Assembly: GCA_964016985.1 (NCBI GenBank)
Contig: OZ024823.1
Location: 130,034,112-130,098,111, forward strand
DNA from: Anodontia alba
Lineage: Eukaryota > Mollusca > Bivalvia > Lucinida > Lucinidae
Direction of reading: 5' to 3'
DNA length: 64,000 bases
Below the pieces are notes generated by a model. It was not told the DNA's origin and ran no database searches. It saw nothing but the letters and a program-made list of their open reading frames with translations. Within the stretch, counting starts at the first letter, position 1, and each line of letters opens with the position of its first letter. Positions 36,909 through 47,954 of this stretch are shown here, one piece after another. The position numbers and the translations under genes were made by a program.

Positions 36909-37490
36909 ATATGTATTAAAACCACTTATTTTAAAGCATCAACACGCATGATACATAACAAAATAACATATTTTGTTTAAGGTTGTGACCCTGCTTTTTT
37001 TACCCCTTAGTGTGCCATTTTTACTGTTAGATCTGTTTTACAGGACAGTCTGTCTTGTATCTACGAGTAAACGTACCTTCCGACATGTGCGCCTAGCGAG
37101 GATTCAGATCAGCCTGCGTATTCGCGCAGTCTGATCAGAATATTTTCTGGACCTATTTTGGTTAGCCAAGATTTCAAAATTTCTTCGTGGGGCAAATAAT
37201 ACAATGATCAGACTGCGTGGATTTCTTTGTGGGGTCAAATAATACTCTGCTCAAACTGTGCCGATGCGCAGTCTGATTTAAGTCTTTGTTGTCTGAAGGT
37301 ATGTTTTCTCACGCAGCGGCTCATATTGTGTAGTTAAAGTGACTAAAAGCTAATTATATTTAGAGCTTTGTACATAATACCCTTGTCCTGCTGAATAAAT
37401 TAAGATGCCACGCCCACTTCAAATTTTCAGCCAATCAGATTATTTGACCCAGATTGTTGCCATATATTCGCATACCTAATGGCAAATAGT

Positions 37491-37541
37491 GCAGATCCAG
37501 ATCAGGTCAGAAGCCAACTGATCTGGATATACACTGTTTGC
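37491..37541. repeat. GGCAAATAGTGC hairpin
   Basis: GATCCAGATCAGGTCAGAAG faces CCAACTGATCTGGATATACA, with GGCAAA/TTTGC tips. Shortened member of the 65-bp hairpin family. Confidence 0.65.
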
Positions 37542-37814
37542 AAAGGCAGGGTATATCCGGATTCAGCATAACTAGGGTTAAAGGGACACTTGGTAAATTT
37601 TCTGCCAGTTTTGCAAAGTATGCAATCTTTACTGCACACTAAACCCCTTTCTGAAAAGGGATCTACTCTAACGGAAAAGATTATGATCTTAACCCATTTA
37701 TGCAGAGTGGACTCTTCAACCTTAACTCTTTGGACCGGTCCTTTTCCATTAGAAGGGGTGTGTGGTTAGCTTTTTTTTATTATTACCATGTTTATAGAGA
37801 TGCTTGTATTGAAT

Positions 37815-37881
37815 GCAAACAGTGTAGACACTGATCAGACGCCGCATTCTGCGGCGTCTGATCTGGGTCGACACTGCTTGC
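37815..37881. repeat. GCAAACAGTGTAGAC hairpin
   Basis: GATCAGACGCCGCATTCTGC and GGCGTCTGATCTGGGTCGAC form an almost perfect stem with GCAAAC/GCTTGC tips. Confidence 0.75.
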
Positions 37882-38720
37882 CAACGTCCCTCCTGTGGGA
37901 CGCTAGGCATAAATGGGTTAAGAGGAGCATATGTTTGCCTTTTAGGGTAAAACCTTTATAGAAGGGAAGTCAAATCGTTCTGACAGTTGTCACATCTGAC
38001 AGTGTATACATTTTAAAGAAAGAGCACTCTTAAGTTAAAACCTTAGCTTCCTTTTTCAACAGGTAACCACACCAACATATATGAACTTGCTTCACTAATA
38101 TATGGATCCTTCTCGAATTGGTTTTATTGTAGTCACTGATTTAAAAAATAGTCGAATGTTTTCATTTTTCCCCATAGTAAAAAAATGCTGAAAATGGTGC
38201 TGAAATCTGAAGCTGACTTTCAACAATGTCCATTTATTCAATTTGTTTAGACATTTCATAGTTTTGTCATGAAACATCAATTAGTAAGAATTAGCAAAGA
38301 AAAGTAAAAAAATATTTTCTTAGATATAACTTTTAAAACAATCATTTTACTATAGAAATTGCATGTTTGGCCGTAAATTTAGTAGGGTTAATATTTGGGA
38401 ACAAAACACAGAAACAGAAAAGACAAATGGTTTATGATTAGATATGGTCAATCAGGATTTCAAAATTTCAAGATATTAGTATCAACTGTAACTCCAACTG
38501 GAGCATTAGTCAAATCTTGCAACAAATGAAACACATGTAATAAAACATCTGAGGAAAGTTGCAACCTATGATATTGAAGAAAATTCTAAACCATCCTCAT
38601 GGTCACATGGCTGTCACCAAGAGTATGTATAAATCAACACCAGAGTACAATCCTGACAAAAATAATAATACATCATAGCAACAGATAAGGCGCTTTTTCC
38701 ATCCGAAAAATGCCGATATT

Positions 38721-38828
38721 TTCTTATTTCTCCACGAAAACATATATTGTGGGTACTCATTAGAAGCGCCTCGCCGAGGCGCTTCTAATGAGTACCCACA
38801 ACATATATTTTCGTGGAGAAATAAGAAA
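38721..38828. repeat. Family B hairpin, copy 2, near-perfect
   Basis: Best copy: TTCTTATTTCTCCACGAAAA against TTTTCGTGGAGAAATAAGAA, with a perfect inner stem (TCATTAGAAGCGCCTCGCCG / AGGCGCTTCTAATGAG). Only a few mismatches in about 54-bp arms. Confidence 0.85.
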
Positions 38829-38879
38829 ATTATTATGTGGATACCCCCTCTTATCTGTAGCTATGATACATGTATGTGT

Positions 38880-39235
38880 TAGTAGAATACTGTCCATTTG
38901 ACTAGTAGTTTCATAAGTGTCCCATTGTCCCAGGTTCATTTGCACCCATTAAAGCACTGACCCATTGCTGATTCAGTAACTAGCATCATACAACAAAAAT
39001 CCAGAATACCCGGCCGTGAAAACTACTGCAAGCATCATCTAAAAGATACATGCATGTACAGTCCCAGATCAGACTGCTCCCAAGAGCAGCCAAATCCAAG
39101 CCTATACTGAAGCAAACAACACAGACCCAGACCCAGACCGGAATGAGAGCACCCCAATCCGGGCCTGTACCATTCACCATGACAAACACACCCGAAAACC
39201 CAGGATCTTCTGAGAAATTAAGACAGTCTTTCTAA
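38880..39235. repeat. Diverged direct repeat of unknown type, copy 1
   Basis: Shares ordered blocks with 39380-39710: CCATTTGACTAG, ACAACAAAAAT, CAGATC(A/G)GACTGCTCCC, CACAGACCCA, ACCATTCACCAT against ACCACTCACCAT, CCGAAAACC(C/T)AGGA. Weak open frames exist on both strands but carry no recognisable domain. Confidence 0.65.
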
Positions 39236-39379
39236 GTAACCCAGCCATTATTTATTATTGGAATTAAATGCCGATCTTGACCAAGAGTGTTTGAATTCCA
39301 TTTGATTAGTAGCTCAGTGTCCTTTGTAGTTATCATTAACACTGAATGGCATGGCACATGTCCTATTCACCTAGAGTAT

Positions 39380-39710
39380 TTAAATATCCATTTGACTAGA
39401 AGCTCAGTGTCCTGTTGTCATGTACTCGTAACTATTACAAATTGTCTTTTAGTTAGTAAGGTACAACAAAAATACAAAATATCTGGATATGAGAAAGCTG
39501 CCGCAAATATCATCAAAAAGATACCTGTAAAGTACAGCTCCAGATCGGACTGCTCCCCAGAGCAACCAGATCCAGACCAATACCACGCAAGCAGCACAGA
39601 CCCAAATTGTAATGCTACACGAAACAACCCAATCCAGATCTGCACCACTCACCATAACAGGCATATCCGAAAACCTAGGACCTTTATAGCTGTTAAATTT
39701 CTCCACCACC
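39380..39710. repeat. Diverged direct repeat of unknown type, copy 2
   Basis: Second copy of the segment at 38880-39235, in the same orientation. A third short piece with CCATTTGATTAGTAGCTCAG lies at 39298-39317. I do not recognise the family. Confidence 0.65.
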
Positions 39711-39879
39711 ACAATACCCTGCCATTGCCAATGAATGGCATAAACGTCACTTTTGTGTAAATTGAATTAAATATTCCTGAAAATTTCCTGGAAAGTTTTT
39801 AGCATCCCTTTGCATTATTTTGCAATATTAAAAAGCAGCTGAGTATCAGTATTACTTTAACTCATGAGATCTTCCAATT

Positions 39880-40260
39880 TTACAGTATTAGGCCTAGTAA
39901 ACACGTCAGTAGTATACTACCCACGTCTCTTGGCAAACAAACTTTATGCAAATTCTTAAAGTAAGTGCACTCTAACACATAGCGGTATTCATCACCAAGC
40001 CTGTGAAGAAAACGTAACTCACAAATTCTGTCATCTCTAACAGTACCCAGAAATCTTCCCCATTCAATGGGCATTTTATGGTTTAGAGATCTAAAGTGGA
40101 AGAAAGGGATTACAAGATCTACAGGTAAAATGTTAAAGTAGTTTTCATACTGGAACTCTTTCTTAAGTATCCTGTCATATAAACATTTAGGACTTTTGTA
40201 AACAGACTCCTTGCAAAGCAACTTGTATTTCTCTATAAGTTTGAGTTTAATGACTTGCAA
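39880..40260 (-). pseudogene. Non-LTR retrotransposon C-terminal fragment
   Basis: A 126-residue open frame reads, in order, KSPKCLYDRIL, FFHFRSLNHKMPIEWGRF, RDDRICELRFLHRLGDEYRY and LECTYFKNLHK. This is the layout of the region after reverse transcriptase in many animal LINEs (R.SNH.LPIE.GR..., R.C..C...GDE.H.L..C..F). Two of the usual zinc-binding cysteines or histidines are replaced, e.g. LRF where LC is typical and RYVLEC for HYLLxC. No catalytic domain is nearby, so it is a relic. Identification rests on motif order only. Confidence 0.6.
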
Positions 40261-40432
40261 TATTTAAAGGGGCCTTTTGATTTAGCAAACCAAACATCAA
40301 ACCTGTCACATTCGTGAAAAATAGTTTCATTTAACCCTTAAAACGCTAAGGAAATCTGCATCTGAAAATGTCGTCAGGTTTTGTCGTCTGCTGAATATTC
40401 TTGCAAACTTTTCAAACCTATTTTTGCATACA

Positions 40433-40501
40433 GGCAAACAGTGTGGACCCAGGTCAGACTGCTCCTAAAGGAGCAGTCTGATCTGGGTCCACACTGTTTG
40501 C
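40433..40501. repeat. GGCAAACAGTGT hairpin
   Basis: GTGTGGACCCAGGTCAGACT faces AGTCTGATCTGGGTCCACAC around GCTCCTAAAGGAGC; nearly perfect. The tip differs from the CGCCGC type. Confidence 0.8.
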
Positions 40502-41727
40502 AGAAATGACTTTTAAAGTAACCAGCAGAAAAAGCAGACGACAATAGTTGTGACTGGCGCTTTAAGGGTTAAAATAAAACGCTAAGCGAAAAACGTTTTT
40601 TTGCAAGTGATGTCAAAAGGACAGTAAGTGATTATCCATGATAGTGTATCGATTCTCTTAAAAAGGTAACAGTTTATGCATATATCAGAGTTTACATTGT
40701 GATATGAAACTAATACAGATTGTAATTAGTTTTTCCTTTGCACGTTACTACCTTCAAATAATTTTACATATTTTATTGTTTTTCACTTCTGTCCTGTACA
40801 ACCTATTAACAGGTAAAATTAAGAAACATATCAGTTTGTCATCTGCTGGATTTGCCGAAAGAGTGGTAGGTTAAACTTGAACTTGATAAAATGTCTTCAA
40901 AAATCATCATGAGTCTGCTTACAGTCAACATTAGACTTCATCATTATCACTGTAATGAGATGCAAAGTTTTTAGAATGGATCTAAAAATTGAGAGGCTTT
41001 TTGATATAAAGTGTATTAGACATTTTCATTATTACCATAAATATTGAGACACTTTAATTCTTTACTATACTTGTCTAAATTTGAAGAAGATCAAGTTGAT
41101 CTAAAACCTTCTGAATGAGTGACAAAGAATGTAGACCTGATCAGACGCCGATTTATGCAGCATCAGATCTGGTTTTACACAGTTTGCTCGGGCCTGTCTG
41201 TCCCAATACGTAGGGTAAAATGGTACACGGGTAAAAGTTTTATATAGGGTCTGTCCATACCTTTCATACATTGAAAATCTAATGTACTGCTTCGAAATGG
41301 GCAACCGCCTGACAAAAAGGCCTTTAGGGCATATACGAATGGCGAAGCCCAAGACCAGTTTGCGCAGCCACGCATCAGATGAACATCTTCGCTATTAGTC
41401 CTCTCTCTTCAACAAGGTACTTTACTATGCGGGTGAAGACCTAAGATTCTGACCAAACTGCGCGGATGCACAGGCTGGTCTGGATCTTTGCTATTTGTAT
41501 ATGTACTATGTATTGAATCTTCGCTATTTGCATATGTACTAAGGTCCCTTTTCTCAGCCGCCGGTCCAAATATAAACATCAACTAAAGTGCGTATGAATA
41601 TTCCGCATACACTTCAACGGCCTTGATCATATTTCACGAATGCGTAACCTAAGTGGGCCTTTGCTGTCTGCATACTCTCTGAAGACCCAGGTCCAGAGCC
41701 TTAGATAAGAGGACATGTTGCTGTCCA

Positions 41728-41977
41728 GGACCCAGTTGTTCAAAGCATCGTTAGCTTAACGAGTTCGTTAAGGGTCATTTCGTTAACTGTTTTAGCGGAT
41801 TCAATATACAATATTCTGATATTTTTTGCTGAAAAAATGTGAGTAGCTTTTGCAGTGCAAAAGCTACTCAGATTTTTTCAGCAAAAAAATTCAGCATATT
41901 TGCGTATGTATCACTCGATGTAAATTTTAACGAATCGTTAACTAACGACATCGTTAGCTTTGAACTACTGGGCCCAG
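41728..41977. repeat. Complete 250-bp foldback element with GGGCCCAG-type ends
   Basis: The left end GGACCCAGTTGTTCAAAGCA mirrors the right end TTTGAACTACTGGGCCCAG. Next inward, ATCGTTAGCTTAACGA faces TCGTTAACTAACGACATCGT. The centre is a hairpin: GCTGAAAAAATGTGAGTAGC against GCTACTCAGATTTTTTCAGC. Confidence 0.82.
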
Positions 41978-41986
41978 ATGAATATA

Positions 41987-42095
41987 TTCTTATTTCTCCA
42001 TGAAGATGCATTTTGTGGCTAAATCATTAGAAGCGCTCTCCGAGGCGTTTCGAATGAATACCTTCAACATATGTTTTCATAGCAAAATAAGAAAA
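41987..42095. repeat. Family B hairpin, copy 3, decayed
   Basis: TTCTTATTTCTCCATGAAGA faces TCATAGCAAAATAAGAA around CATTAGAAGCGCTCTCCGAG. It starts 9 bp after the foldback at 41728-41977. Confidence 0.65.
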
Positions 42096-42653
42096 AGTAT
42101 CCAGTACACCCATCTGGAAAAGCACCTTATTTAAAACTCTGGCATGTCTCACCAGACAATAGTTATTTTTTTAATATATTGTTTAGTTTAATATAAACTG
42201 ATAGTGTGACACCTGCCATTTATCTATTCACTGTCACAATACATGTGTTGTGTGCCGAATGCTTAATTAGTCAAGCATTTTTAATCACAATGCCCATAGA
42301 TTTTTCTTTTTTTATTAGATAAGACCAGTGTTTTTAAACATTTCGTTTTACTGATTCGTCGGTCCTAAAGTTTGCTAAACAGTTTCTTATTATGAAATTT
42401 AATTTGGTTAGCGGTATGTCTGAGTGATGCAAAACAAAAACACAAAGTTACATCCACAACTGTTGCATTCCTTTTTTTTTTTATAATTAAATTTTAATTT
42501 CTTTCTTCTAGTCATGTGGAATGAAAACTAAAAGCCCCGGTAAAACGGAGAGTACAACAACAATGGTCTTTAGCAATACAGTCTTTGTTATGTTGTTTTC
42601 TAATGTAGTATCTTCAACCGAGCCAAACCATGTCAAAATGCGCCTTCATAATT

Positions 42654-42903
42654 CATCACGAAAACATACCTATATAATTTTGATCCCCTTAAACCCACTT
42701 ACATATAGTAAAACTGGGGTTTACAGGGGTATATATTATTTTTCTTATTTTTGCTCAAAAACATTGATTGTGGGTACTCGTATTGAGTACCCTCAATCTA
42801 TGTTTGGAGCAGAAATATGAAAAATATCAAAATTTTTGTCTGAAAATTTACATTTTTTGCTGGTAAATTTTCAGTATATTTGAATAGACTTGTTTTCGTA
42901 ATG
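42654..42903 (+). repeat. Family A foldback element, copy 12, collapsed stem
   Basis: The central hairpin is reduced to GGGTACTCGTATTGAGTACC. Starts CATCACGAAAACATACC and ends GACTTGTTTTCGTAATG. Confidence 0.85.
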
Positions 42904-43106
42904 TATAGCAGGTGACGTTCTAGAATATTGTTTATTAACTTTCAGCGAAAATAATATTTTCACGTGCATCGTGTCTTAAGCAGAAGATTCACATGAAAGG
43001 TCGAGCCTTATTTTCTCTGAAATATGAACACAATACACAAATAAATATATATATATGAGCAGTTTGATCAGGTTCTGCACTTTTGCCCAGGTCCTTAATT
43101 ACAAAT

Positions 43107-43330
43107 GAACCGCCTCATGACAAAACTAACAAAATGGCACCTGCGCGTAGCAAAGACTCAGATCAGCCTGGGCTTCCGCCCAGTCTGATCAGAGTCTTCG
43201 TTGTGCGCTCAATGGGTAGCTAAGGACTCATGCGGACAGCGAAGACGCTGGTCAGACTGGGCGGATGCCAGGGCTGATCTGTCTCGCTAGGGGCACATGC
43301 CGTTTTGTTGGTTTTGTCATGTCGCGGCTC
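43107..43330. repeat. Inverted-repeat element with CCTCATGACAAAAC ends, copy 1
   Basis: GAACCGCCTCATGACAAAAC faces GTTTTGTCATGTCGCGGCTC. Inside are CAAAGACTCAGATCAGCCTG and GCGAAGACGCTGGTCAGACT modules like those of the 17925 element, although the tips differ. Copy 2 is at 52195-52412. Confidence 0.75.
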
Positions 43331-44090
43331 AAATCTCAAACCGGGATCATTTGAAATGCAGAACAAAACAACAATGGAAATGGCAGATTCATTTTGAATG
43401 TTTGTTCATGAGACATAATAACAAATGTACACCCTCAGGTCCTTAACAGTTCCACATGAGCTTTGGCAACAACATTTTCCTTAACGATCTCATATTGTTT
43501 GCACACTTCTGTGCTCCAATCAGATTGTTTGAAGGTTCTGTCGACTTTCGTTATTTCGAAGCCCAAGGGATTCTCTAAAATACTTCGAGATATGCGTACC
43601 TCGACATAGCAGATTTGCCGAATTGCGGAAAAAATAAATCGAACAACCACTTTTAACAAATGAATATATGATTTGACTCCTGAAGTTAGAGAGATATTGA
43701 AAATATTGTGGAAACGAGGAGAAATTGCTTCTTAGGAGCTATTTCTCCACTTTTCCACAATATTATATATTAACTGTTTTTAGATTTCTATGTTAAAACA
43801 GGGACCAGATTTACACTTGGAAATAAGCGGTTATTCGAAATTATAAGAATGTATCATGGGTGTGAGGGTCAGATAGAAAAATCCGTCCCGAGGGTTACTG
43901 TCTGGTATCAGGAGACTTGCCGAGTGATGTCAGACTGTGATTCCGAAGGACGGAATTTTCTATCTGTCCCGCAAACCCTTGATAAAATCATTTTCTTGCA
44001 TACCTTTCATTTCCGAAAGTGGGTTTTTGATGATAAATTAACTTTATTGCAGACGTCCGCCACATTATGATGACAATACCGAGACGTATA

Positions 44091-44152
44091 GTGACGTCAT
44101 TATGTTTAGTGACGTCAGCCTTAACGATGGGGTAACGTGACGTCCTATATAA
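44091..44152 (+). promoter_or_regulatory. CRE-like cluster followed by a TATA box
   Basis: GTGACGTCAT (44091), GTGACGTCAG (44109) and GTGACGTCC (44137) sit 18-28 bp apart, directly before TATATAA (44146). TGACGTCA is the cAMP-response element bound by CREB/ATF proteins. The arrangement resembles a compact promoter, perhaps an internal promoter of the channel or part of a lost mobile element. No transcript start or coding exon follows within 1.3 kb, so function is conjecture. Confidence 0.35.
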
Positions 44153-45198
44153 CCAGTGTATATCAAACATGTGAAATTTCTCGATTTTTATCTTTCCCAC
44201 GGGACGGATTTTGGTGGTTGGGGGGTCGGGGGGCGGGGGGTAACTTCCTATATATGGCATAGTACGGATGTGCGTACCGAATGGCCCCCTTTTTCAGCGC
44301 TACCAAGTATATGATTAGCCCCCTTTTTCAGGCAAAAGTAAATGACTGACCCCATTTTTCTGGATTGGTATATGAAAGGCCGCTCTTTTCTAATGTATCC
44401 CGGTACATGCACATATCTTTCGTTCAGAAATTTTCCAAGGCTGCTTGTTTTTTTGGTACTCAATGAATCGATTGCGATATTCGTCTAACTACCAGCAATA
44501 AATGGGTAAAAAAAATCAAAGGGCAGTATATGAATGGGTCAAATTTCAGACGATCTACGAGTAGTATATGAGTGGGTCCGTTTTTTCAAAGGCCAGGTAT
44601 ATGAATGGGGTAGGTTTCGAAATACTGGCTCGAACACCCGTACCACAATTACCCCCAAGTTACCCGCCCCCACCCGGAGACCCCGAGGGACGGATAAGGG
44701 TGGGTGAGATAAGATTTGCTAGCACCGGTGTAATTTGCCGAAATCTTTATCTGGTATGCAAGGAAGTTTAGATAACAAGAGTCGACTGTAATTATTATTA
44801 TAAGTATTGCGCTAATTAATTTGCGCATTTTGCACCATAACCTGCTATAACCTTTGTGACTTTCGGTTTTCTCTCCTGCTGCCTCACCTGAAAGTGTATT
44901 CATACCCCTTAACCCATTATAGTTTGAATAGACTCACCCACACTATATATTGGAAGAGTCCAATTTCAACTTTAGGTACGTCCAGCTTTGAGAATTGGGT
45001 ATTCCTAGAGAAAAATGGCTAAACCTTTTGCAAAAAGTGGAGATCCTGGTCATATTTTGATCTGGGTCTGCACCATTTGCCAATTACCCTTTTAGGGTCT
45101 CCAGACTATAATGGGTTTATGCAAACAAACAGAAATTGTCCTGCTCAGTGGGTGTGGGTGTGCAAACTGATCTTATCTTCGTTCTTCGCACATGTGGA

Positions 45199-45237
<39 letters not shown>

Positions 45238-45521
45238 TTGCGCGGTTCAGTTACGTCAACAGTTCTTTCATTTGAGCCTGGGCACAACACTTCCTACACG
45301 ATTGCATCTACACCCAGCGAAGACTCATATCAGCCTGCATATACCCTAAGGGTACTCTGTGAAAACCCTTATCATACTGAGTGCGCATACAATATTGTAG
45401 GAAATGCTATGTCCCGTCTCTGTTAGAATTTAGAAAGTTTGGCTCAGATGAAGATTACTTTGTTTGCGATATGTGCCACGCTTCATCGCTTGGCGTTTAG
45501 TGAACCTGTTTGCTATTTCAG

Positions 45522-45977
45522 GCCAGTTTTAGTTTGCCTGGGTCACCGTACATCAACCGCCGTAGGTCCAGACCTAGCCGAAAAAGTTTGAAACTTGCCA
45601 AGCATTTGATGCATCATGCTGAGAAACAACCTCTTGTTCATTTAGAATCACTTAACCTCCCTTACGCTGACGACTCGAATGCAGTAACGCCTTCTTCAGA
45701 TGACATAAGACTATGCAATTTACCATCTAAATTTTCTATCCTCGCAAGGCGTGCAAGCTTTGCGTCTTCCTTACGACGGCAAAGGGAGGAAAACTCCCGT
45801 CGTGGGAGCAATGTTTCTCAAGGTTCCAGATCCTCAAGGTCACGCTTGTCTCCCCATTCACCGGACAAACTCACCAAATTGGAGACGGCTTTTAATCTCA
45901 AGAATAAAGGTCTTCGTCTTCTTCCAGAGGTTGTTGTAGATAGAACAAAATTAGACAAAAGTGTGAGTGACGCTCAG
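45522..45977 (+). CDS. para: Sodium channel exon: I-II linker with conserved LPYADDSNAVTP
   Basis: 152 codons, phase 0 at both ends. It begins ASFSLPGSPYINRRRSRPSR, matching the SLSLPGSPFN(I/L)RRGSR block of sodium channel linkers. LPYADDSNAVTP (45657-45692) is the same string found in the fly para linker and is the best evidence that this is a Nav1/para channel. Basic-serine sites ARRASF and SRRGSN fit protein kinase A consensus RRXS, so phosphorylation of the linker is plausible. The acceptor is TTGCTATTTCAG. Two donors are possible: GTAGAT at 45978 (as annotated) and a stronger GTGAGT at 45963, which would drop VSDAQ without changing frame. The exon lies in the cytoplasmic loop. Confidence 0.95.
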
Positions 45978-46441
45978 GTAGATATTATATGGATATAATG
46001 CAAAGTCGTTGTTGTCTCGTATGCTAATCGTGATTTCTATGACGTACTTCATTTGTCGTTGTGGAGGTGATTAATTTGTAGGCTAGTCGTTGTTTTCGTT
46101 CTGATAATTTGTTGTTGTTTATAATTGCGAATCATTTTGCTTGAAATAATATTTTAGTGTTGCGATATAAGGTACTTGGAATGTATTATTTCGTTTTCAG
46201 TGCGCGCCAGATTCTAGCTTTGATTATTTCATTTGTAATCTTTGTAATGTTTAGCATGCTGTATAAAACTTTCAGCAGACGACACATTGAAATATTATTC
46301 TTATTTATCCTAGAAAATGAGCTTTGACATTCCATGCAAATTGTCAGTTTGCAAGGTATGTCAAAATATAAGCAAAGATACAGAGGAAATGCCACACCCA
46401 CGAACCACACCCTTCCCGCGAGTCACCAAAAGAAATAGAGA

Positions 46442-46709
46442 CATCATGAAAACACTCCTGTATAATTTTATACCCTAATTTCATATAGTAAAACTGGGGT
46501 TTGCAGGGGTATACATTATTTTTCTTATGTTGCTAAAAAAATAGATTATGGTACTCGTTAGAACCGCCTCGCCGAGGCGGTTCTAACGAGTACCCACAAT
46601 CTATGTTTTGAGCAGAAATATGAAAAATATCATAATTTTTTATCTGAAAATTTTCCTTGTTTTGGTTGTAAAATTTTCAATATATTTGAATAGGCGTATT
46701 TTCGTAATG
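46442..46709 (+). repeat. Family A foldback element, copy 13
   Basis: Starts CATCATGAAAACACTCC and ends GGCGTATTTTCGTAATG. Perfect tip AGAACCGCCTCGCCGAGGCG. Confidence 0.87.
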
Positions 46710-47360
46710 TGAGGAACAAATAATGACAAAGCAAACGCCACATATGAAACCATCGATGCACGAACAAAGAAGACCTGCAACGGAGCCGTCATTGTGCGAT
46801 CCATGGAAGACACGTGAGTGCGGGGAGTGGGGGCGGGGAGTGCTGAAGCCAGCTTAGCCTATTTTCTGGGAAGTTAAGGAAATTATCATCAGTTTTCGTC
46901 TGTTGAATTTGCCCAGATAGTGGTAAAGGTTAAGTTGATTGTGATCTGATTGTATGAAGTTGTAAACTAGTCGCTGTTTTGTAGGATTTTCATGCATGTA
47001 AATGTTTTGATTTTGATTGTTGTTTTCACAATGTGGTTTTTCAGCATGCTACAGTTCACTTGTTGTTTTCAGCATGTAACAACGATTCACTTGTTGCTTT
47101 CAGCATGTATGTATCCTTGCTTATGTGACGCTTGCACAGTTTCATCTTGTATTTATTTGCTGCATGTTTTATACAAAAGAAACACTTCTACATGTGAATT
47201 ACCTTTTGTGAAGCCCTTATTAATGTGGTAAGTAGTTTAACGGCTATAACGTATTTAAACTAAGTTTTCGGACGCATAAGCTCCTTAACTTACTCGCCCT
47301 AAAATTTGCACAAGTCCATTTGACTACCTGGTAATGTGTCTGAAAACTGGTGGATCTATG

Positions 47361-47427
47361 ACAAACAGTGTAGACCTAGATCAGACGCCGCAGAACGCGG
47401 CAATTGATCTGGCTCTTCACTGTTTGC
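47361..47427. repeat. ACAAACAGTGTAGACC hairpin
   Basis: GATCAGACGCCGCAGAACGC faces GGCAATTGATCTGGCTCTTC. Decayed member of the 65-bp family. Confidence 0.65.
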
Positions 47428-47485
47428 TCAGACATGTCTGTCCGAACAACTTAGAGCAAGTACGGTAACATTAATTAACTGAAGC

Positions 47486-47954
47486 CATTACGAAAACACG
47501 CCTATTCAAATATATTGAAAATTTTACAACCGCAAAAACGGAAAATTTTCAGATAAAAAATTCTGATACAGTGAAACCTGTGTAAGGGAGCCACCTTTGA
47601 GATGACTTTAAATAGTGGTTGATGTAAAAAAGGTAGCTGTCTTATAAAGGTTTTTGCTAGCAAAATTACACGACATGTACCTTTAAAAGACAGCCACCTT
47701 TCCACATCAACCACTAAAGTCAATCTTAAAGGTGGCTTTCTTACACAGGTTTCACTGTAGTTTTCGTATTTCTTCTCAAAATATAGATCGTGGTACTCGT
47801 TAGAACCGCCTCGCCGAGGCGGTTCTAACGAGTACCAACAATCTATGTTTTTAGCAAAATAAGACAAATAATGTATACCCCTGTAAACCCCAGTTTTACT
47901 ATATAAAAGTGAGGTTTAAGGGGGTCAAATTTATATAGGCGTGTTTTCGTGATT
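47486..47954 (-). repeat. Family A foldback element, copy 14, interrupted
   Basis: Starts CATTACGAAAACACGCC and ends GGCGTGTTTTCGTGAT. The 189-bp element at 47569-47757 splits it at CTGA-TA-TTTTC, a position that is continuous in the other copies. Its own stem is intact. Confidence 0.9.
47569..47757. repeat. TA-flanked MITE copy 2, nested
   Basis: CAGTGAAACCTGTGTAAG and CTTACACAGGTTTCACTG are perfect 18-bp inverted ends, with TA at 47567-47568 and 47758-47759. It resembles 18712-18913 and, being nested, is younger than the family A copy that hosts it. Confidence 0.92.

Larger units (their letters stand above)
33316..45521. other. Large intron with foldbacks, duplicated unknown repeat and LINE fragment
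   Basis: Holds a decayed ACGT palindrome (33906-33998), three family B hairpins, CA microsatellites, family A copies 11 and 12, a LINE fragment (39880-40260), a pair of diverged direct repeats (38880-39235 and 39380-39710), a complete 250-bp foldback (41728-41977), a GACAAAAC-ended element (43107-43330) and a CRE/TATA cluster (44091-44152). The regions 34750-35850, 36250-36620, 37900-38700, 40510-41100 and 42110-42640 show no supported gene. 44250-44750 has repeated CCCCCTTTTTCA and GTATATGA(A/G)TGGG blocks but no coding potential. Confidence 0.7.

Noticed and set aside
42512..42539. Exon-like segment between TTTCTTCTAG and GTAAAA
   Set aside because: It is 28 nt long, so it cannot be placed between two phase 0 exons without breaking the frame, and GSKK-ASFSLPG joins well without it.
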